Origin: Tetrapyrgos nigripes
Taxonomy: Eukaryota > Basidiomycota > Agaricomycetes > Agaricales > Campanellaceae
DNA length: 64,000 nt
Reading direction: 5' to 3'
Assembly (NCBI GenBank): GCA_013368315.1
Contig: JAACJM010000053.1
Coordinates: forward strand, 62,001 to 126,000
Both the position numbers and the translations under genes were made by a program. The notes beneath the pieces were generated by a model that was not told the DNA's origin, searched no databases, and saw only the letters and a program-made list of their open reading frames with translations. Below, piece after piece: positions 37,022 through 48,499 of the stretch (its first letter is position 1; each line of letters begins with the position of its first letter).

Positions 37022-38374
37022 TAGGGCTCCTAGCGGATCGGATGACGTTCGGATATGGATCCATCTGCTCAGATGAGTTGCTTGAACATGCCAATCCACA
37101 TCGGCGGATGGCATCTGTCAGATGACCAGATCATCTGCAGATGGGTGGCTGATATCCTAATGAGTGTACAAAAAAATGTTCAGAAGGTGTTTTTTTCATT
37201 GTGTAAACTACACTAAGTACATGTAGAGTGTGATACATGTAAAACTATCAAGTTACTTATTACTGAGACTGATTATTATGATGAGAATGACTTTGGCTGC
37301 TTTGCCAATGTGTCTTCCCATGCAGATGCAAAATTGAGCAAAGCGCTGAGGACGTTTAGTGCATCGAAAAGATCTTTCTGTGGATTTCAGTGAGTTTTTA
37401 TAACTATACAGCACCTCGGGAAAGCCTGAGACTGAACCAAATTGGGCAAGTACAGTCATCTTGGAGTCCTTGAGCCAAAACATCTTGTCTGATGTATAAG
37501 TTTCCACAATCTCAATATAAATGAAATTGAGGTATACCAGTATCTACTTCAGTATCTTAGGACTATTCTAGAGAGCATTAAGTAGAATTTACGAATCGTT
37601 GAAGCTATCACGCTGAAAATACAAAAATATCCCCTCGGCAGAAAGGCGTACAGAAACACACTTTTTACAGATATATCTTATATCAGTAGTAGTGATGTGA
37701 TCCATCCGTCAAGCGGATATTTTTGTCTTTTCGGCGTGTAGCCTATGGGTAGACTTGTGAGCTACTCGAAATGTCACGATTTTGGAGTCCTTGAGCCAGT
37801 GTGACATTGCTTAGTCCGTGGGGTTATGATAGACACGCGTGTCACGCTCCCTGACCATGGGTTTCTTTTTCGCTGCCCAATGCTCCTTTGAGCTGACTTC
37901 CCGACCCAAAATGTAGTCTGGGCCAAGGAGATGTATTTGCATATATCAGACCAAACTTTGGCCCAATATCTTAGCCTTAATGGATATAGAAACAAGAACC
38001 AGATGTTTTCACATTGCGCGAACACATAATTTAGGCATTAATCTGAGCCTGGTGGGCAAGGCTCTGGGGTATCTCACTTCAAATTTTGCAGAAACACGGC
38101 TTAACAAGTCTAAAACATCCCAGTATATACAAAGATACGCAGGAATGGGATTTTTACCTAAGTAATGCCTTTTGGATCAAGGACTCCCACTGGCTCAAGG
38201 ACTCCAAGATGACTGTACCACACATTCTCACGTACTTCAGTCATCTCATGATCATCTACAGATGGGCGGATGGTATCGGTCAGATGGGTGCATCTCCAGA
38301 GGCCCATCTGCCATCCGAATCCGAGCCCTCATTGGCGGATAGATGCCGGATCATCCGATCCGCTAGGAGCCCTA
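37022..38374. mobile_element. Non-autonomous hAT-like element, 1353 bp
   Basis: Perfect 24-bp terminal inverted repeats start TAGGGCTCCTAGCGG. An 8-bp target duplication, aacgcaag, lies at 37014-37021 and 38375-38382. Subterminal CAGATG/ATCTG words are abundant. An internal inverted repeat (tcatcttggagtccttgagc at 37458 and its reverse complement near 38190) extends the fold-back, with a further copy at 37773. No transposase ORF. Confidence 0.88.
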
Positions 38375-38518
38375 AACGCAAGGCATGTCGCCTCTCACCT
38401 AGTCAACGAGATTTGGTTGTAGAGCAATATTCCGACAGTGCGACTAACTACTACTACGTATTGTTCAGTACAACAAGGTATTATCTATGTCTCTAACTCA
38501 TTCAAAATGCCGAGATAT

Positions 38519-39847
38519 TCATATTTCCGTGTAGTGAGGAGGAGGTATCGATACGATATCAGAATAACCCAACTCTGCCGCTTCATCATCGCCCTGAGCT
38601 TGTGCATGTCCTGTAGGCATCCTCCACCCACTATCCACATACACCGCCGGCACTGCTATAGCTTGATCTCTACTACCTACACGCCTCTCAGTCCTATTCT
38701 GATTCTGATCTTCTAGCACCTCCGTCCCTGCAAGCCTCAAAAGAAATACCATCAACCGTTGCTGAAGCTTCAAATTCCCAAATCGCATTCTGTTAAATTC
38801 ATTCCGTGCAAAAGACATATTCACTGGAGATTCCTGTCGCTCAGAATCATTTGTATCCCTGGCTTTGGAAGCTTGGTATTTACGACGTGCACACTCCGTA
38901 GCTGAGGGATTCCCAAGTCCGAAGATACCGGCAGTATGAGGGACGCGATCGGGAGGCTGGCCTTCGAGGAATGGTGTTACTGTCGACCCTGTCTGCAGAG
39001 AATCCTGCTCATGAGAATGACGACGTTTGATCAATATGAGAATAGCAGCCAACACTAGGAATACAGCACCACCTATAGCACCACCGATTATTTTGGGAGT
39101 TAAATGATGTGCAGATGTCGGTGCAGATGTCGAAGCAGATGATTGGGATGGGGGGATGCTGTTGGTGGGAGAGGTGCCTGAGGGAATGGATGGAGATCCG
39201 AAACCAGAGCCAGTATTGTCAGTAGCGGCACCAGAGTTTGAAGCGGCGTTGGAGTTGGTAGATGAAATTGAACGGGAGATGCTGTTGGTGGCAGAGGTGC
39301 CTGATGGAATGGCCGAAGATTTGAAACCAGTATTGCCAGTACCACTATTGCCAGTACTACTATTGCCGGTAACAGTACCGCCGGTACTACTAGAGTCAGT
39401 GTCTGAACCAATGCTGCTACTAATGCTGACTATAGGAACACAGCAAGACGTGTCAATTAAAGAGAAAAAGAACGTCGCTCAAAAACTCACTCGCAGCGCA
39501 ATGTAATTGCTGTTGTACAAGAGAGCCTGCTACTTGGTCCGAGCAATTACTTTTGATGCAAGCGGCGACATCAGTCTGGATGGTATCGGTACAGATACAC
39601 CGAAAGTCAGTACTGTGCACGCCGTCAATCAACATATGCTAGGACAAAAACGATAGACCACGTACACATCTGTGCAGCTGCTACCAGAAAGACTCTGCCT
39701 GAAGCAGCTAGTTTCACAGTCGCTAAGAGAAGGTGACACTGTTGAAAATCCATCGTTACTATCGGTTGGCGAAGGGGTGGAAGAATCTTGAGCATTGACG
39801 GCGAGTATGGCAACACTGAATAAGAGGACGAGTTTGCCGGAGAACAT
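38519..39847 (-). CDS. CFEM-domain single-pass membrane protein (404 aa, 3 exons)
   Basis: Exons are 39666-39847, 39491-39612 and 38519-39429; 1215 nt, frame closed, GT-AG introns of 53 and 61 bp. A signal peptide (about 1-19) precedes a CFEM domain with eight Cys at 44, 48, 58, 66, 68, 79, 84 and 99 in the canonical spacing, including CTDVTDFRCIC. A Ser/Thr/Gly/Asn-rich stalk with two diverged copies of an IPSGTSxTNSI module leads to a membrane helix (about 215-235; IIGGAIGGAVFLVLAAILIL). A basic stop-transfer IKRR and a cytoplasmic tail of about 170 residues follow. Fungal CFEM proteins act in heme/iron capture or as surface receptors. The tail suggests a receptor-like form; function here is not established. 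Confidence 0.88.
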
Positions 39848-39937
39848 AATGGGCAGAAAACTTGTGGTGGAGTTGCTTTGGTGTCTTGGGACGGTGGGCA
39901 CAAGAAGGAATGATATCGCCTGGTTTATGAATCAGAC

Positions 39938-40070
39938 TAGTGTTGCACGTGGCTCGACTCGACTCCGGCTAAGCCGGGAGCCAAGCCGATGTTTAGCCCA
40001 GCCGAGTCGTGCAAACAATGAGCCGGCTCCATGTGACTCGGCTCTGGCTCGCTTGCGGCTTAGTCACATT
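39938..40070 (+). mobile_element. Truncated hAT-like end, same family as 55920-56430
   Basis: Starts TAGTGTTGCACGTGGC, then gactcgactccggct-type subterminal repeats, closely matching the right end of the element at 55920-56430. No opposite end or target duplication was found. It begins 91 bp upstream of the CFEM start codon. Confidence 0.65.
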
Positions 40071-41377
40071 TAATCAGGGCGCCTCAGTTGAGATGTGACT
40101 GCACTCCTTCTCCTGTAGTCCATAGCCTTCTACGTCAGTATGAAACTTAGCTAGGTCACATTAATGTGCCTTATGGAAGGCATTCCCATGATAAGCCTCA
40201 AGGCCTTTTTGATTCCCTATTCTATAGCCTTAGTACAATATTTCTGACTTTCCAACTCATCTCCGCCTTTTTTCTCTCAATGCTTGAGTCATGCAACAGT
40301 ATTATTGATGGTCCGATGTCTGATGGGTGCACAAAGACTTCATTTCAGTAATGCTTCTATTGTGAAATCACTAGCAATTAACCATATTTAGCCTGAAGCC
40401 TCTTTGCGTTAATTATTCAGGCTGAGGTGAGATGGTTTGATGATAGCCTCATGACCCCAGTACAGTGATCATCTCTTTCATCTACGCCATTCTCTGAGTC
40501 TTTATTCATTCAAAATTTGTTTCTTCTGTCCTGCCTGATGACATTTAATGTGTACGCACGCACATCAGTGATTTTAGTCATTGGAACTCATGTGCGAAAT
40601 TTGAACTTGAAGCTGAGCGCATGAGCATTGGCCATACTTACCATCGGCGGGACACGCAAGGTTAAAACATGAGAGCGCCCGTCATAGATCCGACAACTCG
40701 GGTCCAGTCCGGGTAAGTCCTTCCGTGTACCGGACCTATCCAATAGTTGTCAGTTCGAGTATTCCTTAGTGTACAGTGCACTTGTGTAAATATGTAAGTA
40801 TTTTGAGTGCCTAAGGCTGACGAGTCAAAATTTTGAGTGAGTCAAAGGACGTCGAGGTTGAGGGGTATAGGGACCATGGAAAAATTATCGGGAATATCCG
40901 TACTACCGCGTCGGTTGCCACCCGATGGTCCCTATCGTGGGGCGAGTCCGTGATTCTTGAGAGCTCCGGGAGCCAGACGTATCCACGATAAGGATAGGAT
41001 AGCCTAAGGTAGATATCATAAATATAAGGTACTATTAAGTACTTACATAGATAGTCATATATAAATACATACTGCTGCTATGGGAGGAGTTGAAACTACA
41101 TACTGGTTTCTCATATCAAAATATGGAGCACAGAAATCACTAAATATTCTGGGACAATGACCCAAGTTGACCGCAACACGCTTCCCTACATGACAATGGC
41201 CGCTTTTTCTCACTTCACTCTTCACTGGACCAAAGGGGAGATGGTATTTGTTGATCTACAAGGTACCATTTACAGCTTTTTGCATATAAATTGGATTCTG
41301 ATCAACGTTCTCTATTGATTAACAACAGGATCTCCCACTGCACAAGGACAGGTTCTCTTTGATATTATGACAGACGC
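40071..41377. other. Intergenic, no supported gene
   Basis: Contains a small palindrome-like stretch gacaact...agttgtc (40690-40758) and atagggaccat / atggtccctat inverted words (40867 and 40925). No coding region seen. Confidence 0.35.
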
Positions 41378-44180
41378 TAGACGGGTATGAGAAATTTACG
41401 GACACCTTGCCGACACCCTGCGGACACCCATATTTTCATGAAGGGGGTGTGGGCCAGCGCTGAGGCGTGGCAAGTACAAGGCCGGAGGGCGCTGACGCGA
41501 AAGATATAAACCTAAATAGAAAACTCCTCAAACCCAGGTAAGTCCGAGAAATCGTCTAGAGGTTGACGGTGGCGCTGATCTATCGGTTCTAGGCAGTAAC
41601 GACCAAGAAATATCTGAAACAGCAATGAGATAGGAAGATGGGAACAACGAGAGGCTTTCTGGGAAAGAGCTGGGAGACTGGGACTTTGGACTGGATTGGC
41701 TTAGGCTAGGAAGGGTGAAGTTGGTAATGGATAACTTGATATATTGCGTGCGTGTAAGTACTAGGTATTTATACAAAACGTCATACTATGCGCCGAGTCG
41801 GTAATAGTAAAAAATGAGGGATTTCGAGTCTAAAACTTGTAAGAGAAAGACATATAGGAAGAAATGAGTACAAGATAGGCTGACGGAATATTTTGGTATA
41901 AAACATGTACCAGGCGTGATACATGTATGAGTGTGGCGGGAGTCAAGAGAAATGAAAATATACTAGCGAATAAGGAATAATGAAATTTGTAAAACAAATG
42001 GAAAAGAACCAAGAAGATGTATGGTTGAAGAAGAATAATGATAAAAGAAAAGATAGGGGCTACGACTTACGCATCACTTGTTCCTGATAGGTCTACGCGT
42101 CTAGGGGCTGGCTATGTGTGACATGTCCTCATACAATTCCAGAAATGGTATTGCAGCGCAGGAATGATAAATAACCCTTGTTTTCTATTTGATTTCTTTA
42201 CTATTTACCATTAAGAGAATACAAGTACATGTGAAGAGACTACCAAACTACTTCGCTTGTACATTGATCATGAGTCTTCATGAACAGAATCCATAGAATC
42301 AAAAGTGGAAAAGATGAAGGGTGCGTCGGAACAGAATTGGGCATTGAGTCGAAATTATAAATATACAGACACCTTAGAGTCGAGAATATATTCACAAGGG
42401 AAGGGAAAGAGAACCGAAACAATGTCAACGAGTGATGCAGCACCGCCGCTATGAAAGAAATCATAGCTAAGCTTGCACAGAAGCAACGTTAAAGAGGGCA
42501 ACGAAGCAGAGAGGTACGAGTCAACATCATTGTAGGGGAAAAGGAAGAAAGGTCCGGTTGGACATGTATACGGTCGGAAAAGAAACGGAAACCCTGATCG
42601 GAGTGTCCGATATGCGGAAAGAAATGGACGCGAGAAATCGGGACATAATTTACATAGCCACCTGCAGAAACGCAGTGTAAACAACTCAGCCTCATTCTTT
42701 GGCCTCGTAATTGCTATAGACTTATTCCTTCTCAAAACCATTGTTCCTCTTAGTTTATGGGAAAGTGCAAACATTCCCACCACCTGCTATGAATAATAAG
42801 AATGATGGCCATTGATCAAAGAGCAAGTCTTAACCAGGTCCAAAAAGGCTTTACAGGAGGAAATTGCTACACAGCCAACAGAACCTCACCAGCCACATCA
42901 ATCAACACATTCCAAGCACAGACTTAATGCAGAAAAGGGAAGTGAAGAGACAGAGGGTGGACACCAATCTAAGAGACCACGGAGGCAGAGAAAATAGTCT
43001 CTTTACAAATTGGCTATTCCCAGAAATTACAATGAGTACAAATTATTACGGGTATGAGAAAGTTGCGGACACCCATATTTTCATTGCTATGGACTTATTC
43101 CTTGTCAAAACCATTGTTCCTCTTACCACCTGCTATGAATAATAAGAATGATGGCCTTTTCTGCAGGCTATTCCCAGAAATTACAATGAGTACAAATTAT
43201 TATGAAGCTATTACAATGTATTATCTTGTAGAAATATGCTAAGACATGACCTTAATACCATCAATTGTTTGATATTCAAAGTTGACAAGTGCAAATGCTG
43301 GCAGCAAGCATCTCAAAGCACTTGAGATGTGTGAGAAACATTTTTAGTGTCTTCAGTGTCGCAATTTCACAGAGAGATTGACTCATGAGGGTGTAGAAAT
43401 CTTCTCTTTGTATCCTGTAGAGAGATTATCTGTGGAAACATATGAAAAAAAAAGTGTGGTTGTGCTTATCCCACTTTTTTGAAGATTTTTACACTCTGTG
43501 GACAGCAGATACAAGACCTTGAATGCATCTGTCTTGTAATTGACACTCCTGAGGTGCTTTCTTAGGTGTCCACAAGGTGTCCACAGGGTGTCTGCAAGTG
43601 CATAGCCAAATTACAATGAGTACAAATTATCTTGAAGCTATTACAATGTCATATCTTGTAGAAACATGCTAAGAGATGACTCCAATACCATCAATTGTTT
43701 GATATTCAAAGTTGACAAGTGCAAATGTTAAAATCACAAAGAGTACAAATTATCTTGAAGTTATTACAATGTATATCTTCCAGAAACATGCTAAGACATG
43801 TTCCTAATACCGCCAATTGTTTGATATTCAAATTTGACAAGTGCAGATGCTGACAGTAAGTATCTCAAAGCACTTGAGAATGTGTGAGAAACATTTTGAG
43901 TGTCTTCAGCATTGGAATTCCACAATGAAATTGACTCATGAGGGTGTAGAAATCTTCTCTTGGTATCCTGTAGAGAGATTACCTGTGGAAACATATCAGA
44001 AAAAATAATTGTGGTTTTACACTTTGTGAACATCAGATACAAGACTTTGAAAGTGTCTCTGAGGTAAGATATACATTGGTATAGGCCATACAGACTTGTA
44101 CAGTGTTCTACAATCCTATCTGCAGGGTGTCCGAAACTCTGCAAGGTGTCCGCAAGGGGTGTCCGCAAATTTACCTATAC
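41378..44180. mobile_element. Repeat region with GGACACC-rich inverted ends
   Basis: The left end (41383: gggtatgagaaatttacgga, with three ggacacc/cgacacc words) and the right end (44120-44177: ggtgtccgcaaatttaccta) are imperfect inverted repeats. A second left-like end lies at 43049 and a second right-like block at 43565-43600, suggesting nested or duplicated copies. Three related internal repeats (about 43190-43460, 43617-43735, 43740-44030) share acaaattat, attgtttgatattcaaa and gttgacaagtgcaaatg. A further pair (42714 and 43085) shares ttattcctt-caaaaccattg. No transposase is recognised; 42812-42997 encodes a basic 61-aa ORF of unknown meaning. Confidence 0.55.
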
Positions 44181-44214
44181 TGGATGGAGTGCTGGTGCTT
44201 GTCGTATGCACATG

Positions 44215-44624
44215 TTAGTCTTGCCATGAGAAAAGCATATTGTATTTCCATACACTCGCTTGACTGACTTCAATAAAATGGTGTGTGGAGACTTGGATAA
44301 TGTCAGGGAGAGCTTTCCCATCTCTATATGAGTTGTAGTAGATGCAGGTTCGTTCTTGGGTATGCGGATCTGTCGTGATATAATAGTCATGGTGATATAC
44401 AACGCGACAGCCTGTCACAAAGCATCAACAGCCGGTTATTAGATGAATAGAATAATGTACATACCTTCACAAGTAATCTGATTAATACGGACAGCTATGG
44501 CACCCCTGTCCTTCGTATAGAGAATGCCTTCGTGTTCAACCAGCCCTTGTAGCTTTAGAGGAGGACCACCGAGGGAAGTGAACAAAAGGTCGGACAGATT
44601 GAAGTAGTATAGATTGTTACTCAC
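44215..44624 (-). pseudogene. Fragment resembling KDZ-associated CxC5/CxC6 cysteine-cluster protein
   Basis: The exon-like block 44465-44624 (ending INQITCEG) joins by a GT-AG intron to about 44215-44413: CRVVYHHDYYI, then DIIQVSTHHFIEVS and SVWKYNMLF. The order C..C, YHHxYYxx, IYY, IIQVxxHxFxE recalls the cysteine-cluster proteins that accompany KDZ transposases in Agaricomycetes. Only this segment remains. The assignment is by motif memory, so moderate. Confidence 0.45.
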
Positions 44625-45661
44625 CGTCTATTCCTCCCTGTTATCGGTGTGTTTCGTGAGATTCGCAGTCCTGTAGAGGAAGTGAAGAGGAGCAATGGTG
44701 GTGGTTGAAGCGGAAGAATTGGATTGGCATCCCGGCAGGGTTCAGGCCTAGGGTTAGGGTTCCGACGCAGACACCCAGTTTCCTCATGTCGTAGCTTTGT
44801 CGTAGCTACTCAGATCCTCAGATCTACGTATGCACCACCATGTTTCAGTCGCATCCCTCTCTGGAGCAGTACCAGGCTACTCCAGCGGTCACACGAATAC
44901 AACATTCTCGACTTCAAGGTCTGATTTGTGGCAAGGAGACTGGACGAATGGCGTTGGTTTGGCGTTGGTGGTTGATGGAAGGGCAGAGAGTGACAGGACT
45001 GGAAGCTCGGAAATGAACGGGATCTGGTCAGTCCGTATGCTTGCAATGAATGATGGAATCATAGGCAAAGACGCGCAGGGCGAGTAGCTGTACACCGGCA
45101 CACGTCATTCCGACATAGTTTGCAGGTTGTCTGTCGTATCATAGATCAATCCCCATTGTTGCTCAATGGCAAAGCTAGACATATGCACCACTCCGATGTG
45201 TTCGTCAACTGGTGATAAATATATAATTCGATAGACGCACAAGTACAGTTATACACGTGTTCCTACTGCACTTTTAGGCGCTCATGAATTAGTCGCGTTT
45301 AACTCTACTTGAAATATTCTTCATCGGAGGCTTACCACCTCTGAGCGTTGAGAAAGAGCACTGCAGAGTGGTAACCCATGGACTCATTCCCAAAGACTCT
45401 TCAAGTTGGATATCTTCTCAGCGCCTGCTGTTAAAAATACAAAAGGCGCTCATGACGTGTCGGATGCAAGTCGGATGTCATTAATCCGGTGCTCCCCTCT
45501 CGACTTCCATTCCAGTGTTCGATCTCAGCCTCCGTCATGAGGAAGTGGGATTGCAAGGAAATCTTTAGGCCACACCGCAGCCTATAGCTACAAATAGCCA
45601 TGTCGACGCTTGACTCCTCTTCCAACATCTACTCTCAGTCCAAACTCAACCCTCTATCAGA
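44625..45661. other. Intergenic; promoter of the RAD23-like gene at the right end
   Basis: Short ORFs on both strands, none supported. Confidence 0.35.
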
Positions 45662-47780
45662 ATGAAGGTCATGATAAAGTTGACTCGAGGAACCAGCTCC
45701 GAGGTTAGCTTCATCCTTACTGCAGATCTCATCATTTTCTCATTCTTCCTCAGATCAATGCCGAACCGACAGACACCATTCGAGTCGTCAAGACCAAAAT
45801 TAAAGAATCACCGCCACCACTTGGCTTTGCCGTCGATTCACAGAAGATCATTTCTTCAGGCAAGCAGCAACATGTACGATATCTCTTTTGATTCATTGCT
45901 TATACGAATACGATCACTCAGGACAAGTTTTGAAAGACGACAGAACATTGGAATCATATGGTTTTTCGGAGAATGAAAAGGATAAGTTTTTAGTCTTAAT
46001 GGTAAAGAAGGTGCGTATACTCCCAAAACGCTACTCGTTACTCTCTGGACAATGTTCTTCTGCAGAATAACGGGCATTCCACTGTGCCATCCAATGCACT
46101 GGCAATGCCCACATCCCCCACCAATACTGAGACTATCTCTTCTGCCGAGCCTGGCCACTCGATTCTGGTAAATCAGGTGCGTATACTCCCAAAAGGCGAC
46201 TTGTTACTCTCTGGACAGTGTTCTTCTGTAGGACAACTCGCCACCCACTGTGCCACCCAATGCACAGTCAATGTCGACACCCCTCACCAATACTGCGACT
46301 ATCTCTTCTGCCGAGCCTGGCCTCTCAGACTCTGGTGTTCTTATCCCTGGTTCTGTCTGACCATCCTTTCAACCCACTGTGCCACCCAGTACACTGTCGA
46401 TGCCGAGACCCACCACCAATACTGCGACTATCTCTTCTGCCGAGGCTGGCACCTCAAACTCTGATGTCCTTATCCCTAGTTCTGTCCGACCATCCTCTCA
46501 ATCATTGGCTTTCAATCATGCTCAAACCACGCCGCAAACAGCACCAATAGTTGGCGTTGGCTCTGACGGAGATCAGAAGGTTCTTGCTACACTTGAAGGA
46601 TCCCAAGTTGATGACCTTGAAGCGGTAAGCAAATATTTTCAACTCAATCTTCCAAAAAGTTCAAGTCACAAATTTGAATGCACAGTTGAAGGATTTGGGC
46701 TTCTCTGAGCAAGCTACATTTGAAGCATATCTTCTCTGTGATGGGAATAAAGAGCGTGCTGCGAGTTTTCTGGCTGAAAATGGAAACGACTCTTCTTCTT
46801 CTTCTAGCTCTGTATTTGCCGACAATTTTAAGGAGCTTATTGCTTCACTTGGTGAGCCTGACTTTGATCAGATACAACAGGTGAGTACACCTAATTTTTC
46901 TATTCAATCTCTACGAATAATGACAAATCTCAAAACTCAGCTGGAAGCTCTTAGATTCCCTCATGATGTTGCTTTAGCAGCATATCTTGCCTGTAACAAG
47001 AACGCACAACTTGCAGCTAGCGTTCTTGTTGAGCATGGTGCCGACTTAAACTTTGGTTCTGGCGATGAGCCAGCTTCCGCCATTTCTAATACCCCCTTGG
47101 CATTGCCTTCTACTAGTAATCCTGAAGCTTCTCCTTCTTCGGTTCCTGAAACCCTAGGTTTCTCGGCAACACCTTCACAAAGATCTTTAGGAAAGCGACC
47201 TGAACGGCCTTGGTCTCCTGATGCAGATGATAGCGCATCGATGAAGACTAAGACTTCTGAAAATTCTGCTACTCCTTCATCTTCTGTGCCTTCTTCCCCT
47301 CCCACGTCTCTTTTTGCTGAAGTATCTCCCGCATCTGAGCCCATGATTATTGATGACTCTGAAGTTGAAGGAAAAGCGACTATCAATAAGGCAAGTAAAT
47401 ATATTTCTCCTTGAATAATTCACAAATTTAACTTATACCAATTTTAATTTTCTTAGTTAGAGAAAATGGGATTTCCTCCCGAGGTTGCGATCACAGTCAA
47501 TTCCCAACCCGTGAAGGTCACCGTCGTTCCTGTAGTCGTATCACCACATCAAACCCTACCGTCAACCTCGAACTCAACGACCATCACCGCCATTCCTACC
47601 TCCTCCAGGTCCCTTACCAGTGACGTACAGACCAATAGCGCTTCTGCCACTTACTCCCCCATCAATACCCCCCATTTCCTACACCGCAGCCATAATCATT
47701 GGAAGCGTCATAGGCAGCATCGTCGGGAAAATCGTCGTCATACCTATCACAATACTCTACTTGTTTTTTCAGCTTTATAG
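45662..47780 (+). pseudogene. RAD23-like UBL-UBA protein with a nonsense codon and chimeric 3' end
   Basis: Exons are 45662-45703, 45754-45859, 45922-46010, 46066-46176, 46232-46624, 46686-46880, 46941-47390 and 47457-47780. The N-terminus is an ubiquitin-like domain (MKVMIKLT, IISSGQVLKDDRTLESYGF). A Ser/Thr/Pro linker is followed by two UBA domains (DLGFSEQATFEAYLLCDGN and ALRFPHDVALAAYLACNKN), then a Ser/Pro/acidic tail and the first residues of a third UBA (LEKMGFPPEVAI) before unrelated sequence. RAD23 proteins shuttle ubiquitinated cargo to the proteasome and bind XPC/Rad4; the XPC-binding domain is not seen. A TGA at 46358 interrupts exon 5; the parallel internal repeat copy has CGA at that place. 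Two introns (45860-45921 and 47391-47456) appear to be GC-AG. Probably a decayed RAD23 paralogue. Confidence 0.75.
46011..46231 (+). repeat. Duplicated intron-exon unit in the RAD23-like gene
   Basis: Introns 46011-46065 and 46177-46231 are both 55 bp and differ at only about six positions. The exons they precede share TNTxTISSAEPG-type sequence. A further exon-only copy lies at 46358-46490. The unit is about 166 bp. Confidence 0.85.
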
Positions 47781-47874
47781 ACATGGCTATTATTGTGAGG
47801 CGAATTCGAGAGAGGAGGTACAGAGGACTGCTTGGGAGAGTGAGGGTGAATGCGAGAGAGGAAGAGGTAGATAA
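47500..47874 (+). other. Fragment of a single-pass membrane protein gene
   Basis: After LEKMGFPPEVAI the frame changes character to PVKVTVVPVVV plus a Ser/Thr-rich stalk. In another frame (47620-47874) a transmembrane segment appears, YTAAIIIGSVIGSIVGKIVV. This stalk-plus-glycine-rich-helix layout is like the CFEM protein's membrane region and common in Agaricomycetes. It looks like a second gene joined to the RAD23-like one. Confidence 0.45.
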
Positions 47875-48499
47875 AGTGAAGGAAATGGAGTTGGAAAAAT
47901 CACGGGGTGGAGCCTCAGTTAACTCAGCCTACAGGGAGTCATAGACTCGTAATTTAGTCTTTTGGCAATCTCACAGTGTGCAAAGGCACAGGCATTTTTG
48001 AACCAAATAGCTTCGTGATCTTTTGTATGTATTAGAATAGAATACTACTAATCGTCTTGCAGCCTCGTTCAAGTGGATTCTTTGGTAGGAACGAATAGGG
48101 TATTACGGGGAGTCCTGAAACAGCGACTCCCCTGAGTATATGGAAGTGAGTACTGTGTTGCACTATACGCGTATTTGACTGTTCTGACTCATTTTTCCTA
48201 CCAGCAGTGAGATAGTCAGTGAGGTGCAGTTATGTGGATTAACGCAGTTTATCGTCGTCTATACTCTCTAACTTCTGCTTTTCCAGTCTTTATGGACTCG
48301 TATTCATCACACTGTCCTTCGAAGGAGTGTGTAGAAAGTAGCTGTACGACTTGAGAGACAGGACTATGGAGGAAAATAAGAGAATGAAGGACTCACCGAA
48401 ACCCATCGAATCGACCGTACTTCATGAGCGAGACGGAGTTTTGGCTTGACTTTTTAGGGCGAGGGTAATATGAGACAGGTGGGGATTATCGTTGTTGTG
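47875..48499. other. Intergenic, no supported gene
   Basis: No recognisable coding or repeat structure. Confidence 0.35.

Noticed and set aside
43440..43490. Short inverted aagtgtgg / ccacttt as a terminator
   Set aside because: It lies inside non-coding repeat sequence with no gene to terminate.
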